Positions 1 through 5,111 of a stretch of 5,111 nt of DNA are shown here, piece by piece (positions within the stretch are counted from its first letter, which is position 1; every line of letters begins with the position of its first letter). The translations under genes and the position numbers were made by a program. The notes beneath the pieces are model-generated. The model was not told the DNA's origin and did no database searches. It saw nothing but the letters and a program-made list of their open reading frames with translations. Origin of the DNA: Bacillota bacterium (GTDB lineage Bacteria; Bacillota_E; Sulfobacillia; Sulfobacillales; Sulfobacillaceae); the NCBI GenBank assembly GCA_021802375.1, contig JAKAAL010000414.1:1-5111 (forward strand), given 5' to 3'.

Positions 1-1190
1 TTCACTTGGCAGCCCAAATAGAGATTATGAGCCATTGGCGGAATTGCACCCAAGCCCTTTGGCGGGAATTTCTTAATGTATAAATGAAAGTTTCCTAACC
101 CGACTCCCAAGACGGGGTGGCTTTTTATCGCCTCAATGGCCGAATGCCATATCAGAAGCCGCTGATTGGTGTCGTAATGCCCCTTTGGGTTAAAAATCGC
201 GGTAACCGAAGTGCGCAGTCTTTCCAACGTGTTTTTTCTATAGGCCAAAGAGAGCGCCGTGTGACTCAAATCAATCCTCCCCAAACCAATGACCACTAAA
301 AACATCAATATCGGAATGCCTACGCCATAAGCCGCGTAACGTCCCATCACTTGGCGTCCTCTACCCAACCATACCACTACTCCCATGAAGAACACCGCGG
401 CGGCATCGGCCACCCAGGAGCCACGGGAATACGAAATCACAACACCCAGGGCGCTCAAAACCAGTGCCGCAGTAAGCCATTTTTTCGGCAGAGTATCGGG
501 ACCTAGCACAATCAGCGCCAAAAGCATCGGAAAGGTCATATCGTTAAAAGCGCCAAACACATTGGGCTGACCAAAAAACGCAGTGGCTCGCACATGGTGT
601 ATATCGACAATGTTTGCCGAAGGGCCCAGTTGAAACATAAATTGGTACAATCCATAGACCGCGATTAGGGAAACCGCCACCGTCAACACGATGACGTAGA
701 AGTTACGAACCTTAGGGGCATTAAACGCGGTATAGCGCACCAGTGCCACTACCACCACAAAAAACTCAACGTACTCCAAAATTTTTATGCTGGTGCCCAC
801 CCTACTCCAGGCTACTGCCAGTGACAATACCGACAATCCCAACAATAGCACCAAGGGTGCTCGGTACTGCCTGACGATAAACGTGTTCCACATCGTATGC
901 AACCCGCGCCGCCATACTTGAGCTAAGAGCCAAAACGCCATGATAATCGCCATTGCATCAGAAATATAGAACTTGTGATGATGCAAAAGAATGCCCAAAG
1001 GAAACGGTGCCAGCAAAATATACAGTGCAAATCCTACAGGCGGCGATACTGTAACAATAGCGATGTAGTCTGCAGCAAATAATATCGCACCCAATGCTGG
1101 TGAAAATATGCTCAGAATTCCCGTTGCCGCTGCTCCTGCCAAAAGCAACCAGATCCGAGGCGGAAATAGGTTCGGTTCCGATGTTTTCAT
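1..1190 (-). CDS. O-antigen ligase/polymerase-like (Wzy/WaaL) membrane protein, C-terminus cut by window edge
   Basis: This is an integral membrane protein of the Wzy/WaaL superfamily (Wzy_C, O-antigen ligase-like). The family polymerises undecaprenyl-linked repeat units or transfers finished glycan to an acceptor on the outer face of the cytoplasmic membrane. Hand translation gives 396 residues with no stop, and the frame runs off the window. I see about ten hydrophobic segments, near residues 14-36, 42-72, 77-94, 111-128, 137-152, 162-184, 217-229, 238-254, 258-276 and 285-303. A long polar loop follows. Family-type motifs are FFGQPNVFGAF (205-215), SYSRGSW (253-259), QRLLIW (343-348), HPVLGVGLGNF (358-368) and AHNLYL (387-392), all in the expected order. 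The last helices are missing. The ATG is the only plausible start: an in-frame TAA lies just upstream and a G-rich Shine-Dalgarno site sits 5 nt before it. It is the fifth gene of the operon, 22 nt after the GT4 gene. Superfamily membership is secure. Polymerase versus ligase is not decidable; polymerase is my inference from the four adjacent glycosyltransferases. Confidence 0.9.
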   Translation of the reverse strand, partial: MKTSEPNLFPPRIWLLLAGAAATGILSIFSPALGAILFAADYIAIVTVSPPVGFALYILLAPFPLGILLHHHKFYISDAMAIIMAFWLLAQVWRRGLHTMWNTFIVRQYRAPLVLLLGLSVLSLAVAWSRVGTSIKILEYVEFFVVVVALVRYTAFNAPKVRNFYVIVLTVAVSLIAVYGLYQFMFQLGPSANIVDIHHVRATAFFGQPNVFGAFNDMTFPMLLALIVLGPDTLPKKWLTAALVLSALGVVISYSRGSWVADAAAVFFMGVVVWLGRGRQVMGRYAAYGVGIPILMFLVVIGLGRIDLSHTALSLAYRKNTLERLRTSVTAIFNPKGHYDTNQRLLIWHSAIEAIKSHPVLGVGLGNFHLYIKKFPPKGLGAIPPMAHNLYLGCQV

Positions 1191-1195
1191 AGTAT

Positions 1196-1201
1196 CCCCC
1201 C
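1196..1201 (-). promoter_or_regulatory. Ribosome binding site of the Wzy-like gene
   Basis: A run of six G on the minus strand ends 5 nt before the ATG at 1190, in the 22-nt gap after the GT4 stop codon. It decides the start: the in-frame TAA a few codons upstream leaves no other initiator. A TTG in another frame at 1203 overlaps this G run but opens only an 81-codon shadow frame. Confidence 0.6.
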
Positions 1202-1212
1202 AAAATTAGATA

Positions 1213-2310
1213 TTACGTCAGGCAACTATCGCCGACGGTTCGCAAATACACGTCGCGCGTTGTCTGTGCTGCCTTTGTCCATGTCAGTTGATGCACCCGG
1301 GCGGCCCCTGCCTTGGCCCGCATTTTCCAAATGCCGGGGTTTTTCCACAATTCCTCCAACCCATCCGCAATTGCGGAAATATTGAAGGGATCGACAATCA
1401 ACGCGTCGTCTCCGGCAACTTCCTCCAGTGCTCCCCCGCGGGAACACAGGACCGGTTTCCCCAGCCACAATGCTTCGGCCACCGGAAACCCGAACCCTTC
1501 ATACAGGCTGGGGTAGGTGACAGCCACACAATCACGATACAACGCCTTTAAGCTCTTGTCGTCCACATACCCTAAGAATCGCACCCGTTTTGCTACTCCT
1601 AAGCATGAGGGTGCCTTCATTGCACTACGATAAAGCCATCCGGGCTTGCCCGCAATCAATAAATCCGGACCATCCGGAATATTCGCAAACACTTGGGAAA
1701 AAGCTTGAATCAAACGCTCGAAATTCTTTCGCGGTTCAATGGTGCCCACAGCGAGAAAATATGGCCGTTCATGAAGCGCCGGGCCCGCCTCACCCTTCAG
1801 GGGAGTCACGCCATGGGGCACCACCGAGATTTTCGATTCCGGTACATGCAAGATGTCTTGCAGATCTTGCGCCGTGGCAAGACTGGGAACAATCACCCGG
1901 CTGGCATGAGCCATCGATCTCCGCATTAAAAATCGCTTGGTTAGACCGGCACCACGAGGAAATAACTCAGGCATACGAAAGGCCACCAAATCATGAACCG
2001 TGACAATAGCCTGAGGCAGAGAGCCGATTACGGGCATCTGGTAATCTCCAAAATGAATAACGTCGTACGCTTGAGTTTTTGCCCAGGGCCGCAAGCGCCA
2101 CTGCTCGTAAAGCAATCGTTGCCTGCTGCTTTTAAGACCTTCGACCGGTACTATGTTAATGGCTCCCGGCACGCTTTGTTCCGGGGGAACCAGAGCCGTG
2201 ACCTGATCTTGGGGAAATATCTTTATATAAGCAGAAAATAACTGATCGATGTACCGTCCGATTCCTGCAGCTTGCGATTGGTATAATAAGGCATCGACCA
2301 GGATGTTCAT
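1213..2310 (-). CDS. GT4-family glycosyltransferase (GT-B fold, mannosyltransferase MtfB/WbdA-like)
   Basis: This is a cytoplasmic retaining glycosyltransferase of 365 residues, a normal full length for GT4. It would add a sugar from a nucleotide donor to the growing lipid-linked glycan. The N-terminal Rossmann domain carries the acceptor-side loop AAGIGRY (14-20), DVIHFGDY (83-90) and the HD pair (106-107). The linker region is SVVPHGV (162-168). The C-terminal donor domain has AVGTIEPRKN (187-196), whose Arg and Lys normally contact donor phosphates, then IAGKPGW (219-225), FLGYVDD (245-251) and YPSLYEGFGFPVAEA (266-280). That last stretch contains the EX7E signature, E271 and E279. The pattern GTIEPRKN with GYVDD and PSLYEGFG is typical of the MtfB-like GT4 subgroup, in which many members are mannosyl- or rhamnosyltransferases; the donor here is not proven. 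The ATG overlaps the TGA of the preceding GT2 gene in an ATGA junction. Only a weak GGGGAA lies upstream, so translation is probably coupled. No part appears missing. Confidence 0.93.
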   Translation of the reverse strand: MNILVDALLYQSQAAGIGRYIDQLFSAYIKIFPQDQVTALVPPEQSVPGAINIVPVEGLKSSRQRLLYEQWRLRPWAKTQAYDVIHFGDYQMPVIGSLPQAIVTVHDLVAFRMPELFPRGAGLTKRFLMRRSMAHASRVIVPSLATAQDLQDILHVPESKISVVPHGVTPLKGEAGPALHERPYFLAVGTIEPRKNFERLIQAFSQVFANIPDGPDLLIAGKPGWLYRSAMKAPSCLGVAKRVRFLGYVDDKSLKALYRDCVAVTYPSLYEGFGFPVAEALWLGKPVLCSRGGALEEVAGDDALIVDPFNISAIADGLEELWKNPGIWKMRAKAGAARVHQLTWTKAAQTTRDVYLRTVGDSCLT

Positions 2311-3218
2311 GAATTACGTTCCCCAACCAGATGCCAAGGATCGTCGTTTGCCACCTCAGACATGCCGTTCACAAATGCTGCATGCCGCATCGGAAACTTT
2401 CCGCGGTTTAATCCGGCTTTGATCACCCGGGATCCATATATTCTTGCCAGCCATGCCCATTTGCGAACGCCCCGTAAATTCATTGAAGCAAACCGAATAT
2501 CATTGACAATGAGGTCCACATCCACCACAATGCTGCGATCGCGGGTTCCTCCTTGTGGAGATGATAAATGCGTTAGCCATGCCTCAGAAGAAAACCAAAG
2601 TTCAAACCCCTCTTTTCTTAGGCGCCAGGACACATCAGTATCTTCCCGGAACGCCGACCGCGTGTAACGCTCATCAAAACCGCCAATGGCCTCTAATGCC
2701 CGTTTTCGAAAAGACATATTGCATCCTCGCAAAGTCTGAGTTGGACCGCTCCAGTCGCTGCCGAAACCCGGTTCTCTGGTCCCGAAGAACCCTAAATGGC
2801 CAATCTTTGTTGATACCATCCGCGGTTTTTCTCCTGGAACCAAGATGCGACCTGCGACCGCTGCAACATGGGGGAGGTTTAGACCGTTAACATGAGCCAT
2901 GATGAAACTCTCATTTTCAATCCGTACATCGTCGTCCACGAAAATGACATACTCGCCACGACTGAGCGATATACCCAAGTTGCGGGCTTTGGTCAATCCT
3001 GGCTGTTGGACGCGAATCCACTGAATTGCTCCTTGCAGTTGTAGCTGTTCCAACTTCCGAGTTGTGGTGTCTTGATGGGTGGCCGATTGGTCAATGACCA
3101 ATAACTCGACCAATCCTTGTTGGAACGGAGCTTGGCGCAGCAAATCGCCTATGGTATCCATAAGCAGAGTCTCCCGGTTATAGGTTGCAATGACTACGGT
3201 GACCTTCGGAATACCCAA
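2307..3218 (-). CDS. GT2-family glycosyltransferase (GT-A fold), TTG start
   Basis: This is an inverting-type GT-A glycosyltransferase of the GT2 family, 303 residues and apparently complete. It is expected to act at the inner face of the membrane on a lipid-linked acceptor. The nucleotide-binding strand is VTVVIATYNRE (6-16), followed by ELLVIDQS (38-45). GLTKARNLGI (74-83) precedes the metal-binding triple aspartate FVDDD (93-97). The acceptor and catalytic half has LRGCNMSFRK (163-172), GGFDERY (179-185) and REDTDVSWRLRKEG (191-204), whose E192-D193 supply the likely base. H217 follows a WLTH stretch. A basic, Trp-rich tail (about 229-275) has no clear membrane helix but could touch the membrane surface. 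TTG is chosen because GAGGTG sits 5 nt upstream; the next in-frame ATG is codon 20 and would remove the first strand. Similar architecture is common in rhamnosyl- and other surface-glycan GT2 enzymes. The donor and linkage are unknown. Confidence 0.92.
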   Translation of the reverse strand: MGIPKVTVVIATYNRETLLMDTIGDLLRQAPFQQGLVELLVIDQSATHQDTTTRKLEQLQLQGAIQWIRVQQPGLTKARNLGISLSRGEYVIFVDDDVRIENESFIMAHVNGLNLPHVAAVAGRILVPGEKPRMVSTKIGHLGFFGTREPGFGSDWSGPTQTLRGCNMSFRKRALEAIGGFDERYTRSAFREDTDVSWRLRKEGFELWFSSEAWLTHLSSPQGGTRDRSIVVDVDLIVNDIRFASMNLRGVRKWAWLARIYGSRVIKAGLNRGKFPMRHAAFVNGMSEVANDDPWHLVGERNS

Positions 3219-3223
3219 TCGCC

Positions 3224-3229
3224 CACCTC
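3224..3229 (-). promoter_or_regulatory. Strong Shine-Dalgarno site that supports the TTG start of the second GT2 gene
   Basis: GAGGTG on the minus strand lies 5 nt before the TTG at 3218 and overlaps the TGA stop (3228-3230) of the preceding GT2 gene. It is a six-base match to the usual anti-Shine-Dalgarno complement. It supports initiation at TTG rather than at an internal ATG, and suggests efficient coupled translation across the 9-nt gap between the two GT2 genes. Confidence 0.7.
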
Positions 3230-4103
3230 AAACCAATCCTTGCGCTTTATGCCGCCGACGAAATTGATATGCGGCAAACAACGCCCAGGGATCTCGAACT
3301 GCCTGTCCTACCGATTGTAGCACGACTTGCCACTGGTGCGATCGAAACCCTTGTACCAAGCCATCCAGAGCCACCCGGCCATAAAACCGCCGTTGATCTT
3401 CACGGGTAAATCCGAGTTTTAAGAACCACTCATCCACCACCCGGCGTTCACTAGCGGACATATTCCGGCGATCATTGTGAGCTCCACCCGCATGGACACG
3501 ATAATCGAGAAGCATGTCAGAAACGTAGGCTGCTCGATATCCCAAAGCTAGTATGGCTAGCCATACTAGCCAATCGTCGGCGCCTCCTCGCAAGTCTGCA
3601 CCGAGGTCCAAGGATTTCCAGGCTTGCATTCGCATTAAGACCTGGCTTGGGGAGACTAATTGATTGGCCACTTTTAAATCTTCCAATTGCAAACTGGGAA
3701 CCCGCGGGCCAAACAGCGGCTGGTTTCCTCCTTGATCTGTCAGACGTGCATTGCTCGCCACAAACCCAAGCCCAGGATCTTTTTCCAGTATGGATGTCAT
3801 TCGGCTCAAAAATCCGTCATGCCAGGTGTCATCCTGGTCTAAAAAGGCAAGGTAGTCGACATCAGAAAGGTGCTGAGCGCCTTCACGGCGGCAAGCCATC
3901 ATCCCCCGGTTTTCTAAGCGGCGAATATAGGTCACGGGAAAGTGTTGACAAATGTCCAAGGCGTCCTCGCCTTGGGGGGTGCCATCTTCGATGATCACCA
4001 CTTGTGGCGCGCCATAGTCTTGGCGATAGACACTAGCCAACGTCTCTTCGAGGAAACGTCTGCCACAATAGACAGGAATCACTACCCCTACTTTCCCATC
4101 CAT
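3228..4103 (-). CDS. GT2-family glycosyltransferase (GT-A fold)
   Basis: This is a GT-A-fold GT2 glycosyltransferase of 291 residues when started at the ATG. It should transfer a sugar from a nucleotide donor to a lipid-linked glycan intermediate in the cytoplasm. Visible motifs are VGVVIPVYCG (5-14), VVIIEDGT (35-42), NRGMMACRREGA (65-76) and the metal-binding FLDQDDTW (87-94). GGADDWLVWL (173-182) stands where the family's usual EDWD-like acceptor/base motif is found, and DYRVHAGGAHND (200-211) follows. The C-terminus (from about 218) is helical-looking and ends in a basic FRRRHKAQG stretch that may contact the membrane. Two starts are possible: this ATG, 1 nt after the stop of the GT4 gene, or a TTG at 4112 adding three residues and overlapping that gene by 8 nt. 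Neither has a strong Shine-Dalgarno. I prefer the ATG because only four residues then precede the first strand and reinitiation is easy. Codons 178-186 hold a perfect 24-bp palindrome. The donor sugar is unknown. Confidence 0.92.
   Translation of the reverse strand: MDGKVGVVIPVYCGRRFLEETLASVYRQDYGAPQVVIIEDGTPQGEDALDICQHFPVTYIRRLENRGMMACRREGAQHLSDVDYLAFLDQDDTWHDGFLSRMTSILEKDPGLGFVASNARLTDQGGNQPLFGPRVPSLQLEDLKVANQLVSPSQVLMRMQAWKSLDLGADLRGGADDWLVWLAILALGYRAAYVSDMLLDYRVHAGGAHNDRRNMSASERRVVDEWFLKLGFTREDQRRFYGRVALDGLVQGFRSHQWQVVLQSVGQAVRDPWALFAAYQFRRRHKAQGLV
3547..3570. repeat. Perfect 24-bp palindrome inside the GT2 coding region
   Basis: Each 12-base arm is GCTAGTATGGCT or its exact reverse complement, with no mismatch and no spacer. 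Symmetry ends at the next base on each side (a at 3546, c at 3571). The site contains three CTAG tetramers and a central GCTAGC. In the mRNA it could fold as a 10-bp stem with a CTAG loop. It covers GT2 codons 178-186, encoding a WLVWLAILA-like hydrophobic run in which all three leucines use CTA. Its function, if any, is unknown: it may be a protein-binding site, an mRNA hairpin or chance. Confidence 0.8.
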
Positions 4104-4104
4104 A

Positions 4105-5111
4105 TTAGGCAAACCACATCGAAGAGTCGCCAGGGGGCTCTAACACCTGGGCCATTTTCTCAAATGTTTTCTCCCAGGTATAATTGCGAGAATCCAAAAA
4201 GGCTTGGCGGCTTAATGTCCAGGTAGCATCGTTGTCAGACAGCAATCGAAGCATCGTATCCGCTAGTGCCAGCGGTTCATCTTTCGAGTAGATGTAGCCA
4301 TTGACGCCGTCATGGAGAAACTCCGGGATGGCCATCCGTGCGGGCCCGATGGCAGGCAGCCCACAGGAAAAAGCCTCCAAAAAGACAATGCCATACGGCT
4401 CCCACTGTGTTGGCATCACAAAACCCGTGCTCTTTTTGAAAAGCGATACAACCTGTCCCCCATCCACATCACCGACGGCCTCGATATTCAGTTGTGGACG
4501 TGACCACTCTTCACCTGGTCCCACCAATTGGAGGCGGGCCATTGGCATCATTCGATGCACGTGGGTCCAAGCATCTAGCAACAGAGGGCCTCCCTTGCGT
4601 TCGAAATCCCGGCCCACAAAAGTGAGGGTCCTTGCATCCAAATTTTTTTCGGTATAAGGATTTTGGTGAAACTCCCGGCCTAAATTAGAGCCGGCCCCGA
4701 CCACATGGACTTTCGCGGAGTCGATAGCACCGCTGGCCAAGATGGCATCTTTTGCCCAACAACTCATGGCAAAGATCCGCGAGGCCTGGGCATAGTGCTC
4801 TTGTTGCACATGCACTTGGGCCTTCAAAATGCGAAGCGGCACACGATCGTACATGAATGTCTTTTTCCCCGCCAAACGGTCGTTTAATATGGTCTGGTAG
4901 TTCAAATCCTGATAGAAGAAGTGAGGAGCAGATGATAAAATCATGTCGCCGAAAACAAATACCGGCCAGTCCTTGAGGTGGGATGGGATTTTTAAATGAC
5001 GGTAAGTCCAGGGGTGGACCGAGGAAAATCCCCGGAGATGCCCATCTTGCCACCGTGCGCTGACAATCATGGCCGGAAGCTTTCGCCACCGGGGAACAAC
5101 CATAGAAAACG
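4105..5111 (-). CDS. GT4-family glycosyltransferase (GT-B fold), 5' end probably outside the window
   Basis: This is a retaining GT-B glycosyltransferase of the GT4 family, expected to act in the cytoplasm early in glycan assembly. Residues are numbered from an ATG at 5103. The N-terminal half has DWPVFVFGDM (45-54), YQDLNYQTIL (64-73), an acceptor-domain helix ending in RIFAMSCWAKD (109-119) and the linker VHVVGAGSN (132-140). The donor domain is clear: TFVGRDFERKGGPLLLDAW (161-179), LQLVGPGEEW (191-200), and MPTQWEPYGIVFLEAFSCGLP (230-250), which carries EX7E residues E235 and E243. DGVNGYIY follows at 268-275. The frame stays open to the window end. The 8 bases before the ATG hold no purine-rich site, and only about 45 residues precede the FVFGD strand, against roughly 80-100 in most GT4 enzymes. 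I therefore infer that the true start lies upstream; the ATG at 5103 is the alternative. Its stop is 1 nt from the next gene's ATG. Confidence 0.9.
   Translation of the reverse strand, partial: FSMVVPRWRKLPAMIVSARWQDGHLRGFSSVHPWTYRHLKIPSHLKDWPVFVFGDMILSSAPHFFYQDLNYQTILNDRLAGKKTFMYDRVPLRILKAQVHVQQEHYAQASRIFAMSCWAKDAILASGAIDSAKVHVVGAGSNLGREFHQNPYTEKNLDARTLTFVGRDFERKGGPLLLDAWTHVHRMMPMARLQLVGPGEEWSRPQLNIEAVGDVDGGQVVSLFKKSTGFVMPTQWEPYGIVFLEAFSCGLPAIGPARMAIPEFLHDGVNGYIYSKDEPLALADTMLRLLSDNDATWTLSRQAFLDSRNYTWEKTFEKMAQVLEPPGDSSMWFA

Noticed and set aside
958..1203. An 81-codon minus-strand frame starting at a TTG.
   Set aside because: It overlaps the Wzy-like gene in a different frame. The Wzy frame has family motifs and a better start 5 nt after a G-rich site, so this is a shadow.
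1191..1212. The 22-nt gap between the GT4 stop and the Wzy-like start, considered as a promoter or terminator.
   Set aside because: It is too short for both promoter boxes and has no hairpin with a U tract. Its only recognisable element is the G-rich ribosome site.
1848..1870. A small inverted repeat (GCAAGAT ... ATCTTGC, with an internal TCTTGC) inside the GT4 gene.
   Set aside because: The arms are only 6-7 bp, it lies within conserved coding sequence and has no U-run, so it does not qualify as a terminator or operator.
1590..2003. A 137-codon open frame on the plus strand, antisense to the GT4 gene, and similar plus-strand frames elsewhere (for example 2555-2890, 4301-4657, 385-570).
   Set aside because: They lie wholly opposite well-supported glycosyltransferase or Wzy-like codons, show no recognisable domain or convincing ribosome site, and their composition looks like antisense read-through.
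4643..4649. A run of seven A in the GT4 mRNA sense strand (T7 on plus) that resembles a slippery site.
   Set aside because: The protein motifs continue in the same frame on both sides, no downstream pairing element is obvious, and an alternative frame would give no sensible product.
1..5111. Possible mobile element, CRISPR array, tRNA or defence system.
   Set aside because: No spaced direct repeats, transposase motifs, cloverleaf or nuclease/helicase motifs are seen. All frames with motifs belong to glycan synthesis.

Overview
This 5.1 kb window is part of a bacterial cell-surface polysaccharide assembly locus. All of it is read from the minus strand, and it is essentially 100% coding. In transcription order (right to left) it holds a GT4 glycosyltransferase (4105-5111, probably cut at its 5' end by the window edge), a GT2 glycosyltransferase (3228-4103), a second GT2 glycosyltransferase (2307-3218), a second GT4 glycosyltransferase (1213-2310) and a polytopic O-antigen ligase/polymerase-like membrane protein (1-1190, cut at its C-terminus by the window edge). 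The membrane protein is easy to miss because its frame has no stop inside the window. I translated it by hand as 396 uninterrupted residues.

The genes are packed as one operon. The spacings are 1 nt (or an 8-nt overlap, depending on the start), 9 nt, a 4-nt ATGA overlap and 22 nt. No promoter, terminator, RNA gene, mobile element or CRISPR array is visible, and no stretch of non-coding DNA exceeds 22 bases. Two good Shine-Dalgarno sites help fix starts: one before the TTG-initiated GT2 gene and one before the membrane protein.

The likely joint function is as follows. The four cytoplasmic, sugar-nucleotide-dependent transferases add successive sugars to a lipid-linked repeat unit on the inner face of the membrane. 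The Wzy/WaaL-like protein then polymerises or transfers the exported glycan on the outer face. A priming transferase, flippase, chain-length regulator and sugar-nucleotide synthesis genes would be expected outside the window. Donor sugars, acceptors and linkages cannot be read from the sequence.

The source is a bacterium of roughly mid GC content with purine-rich Shine-Dalgarno sites and at least one TTG start. That is compatible with a Bacillota-type organism (my loose impression is an acidophile such as Sulfobacillus or Alicyclobacillus), but nothing here proves it. The most unusual item that is not a gene is a perfect 24-bp palindrome inside the first GT2 gene. I see no evidence of a wholly new system: the genes are recognisable surface-glycan families in a probably lineage-specific combination.
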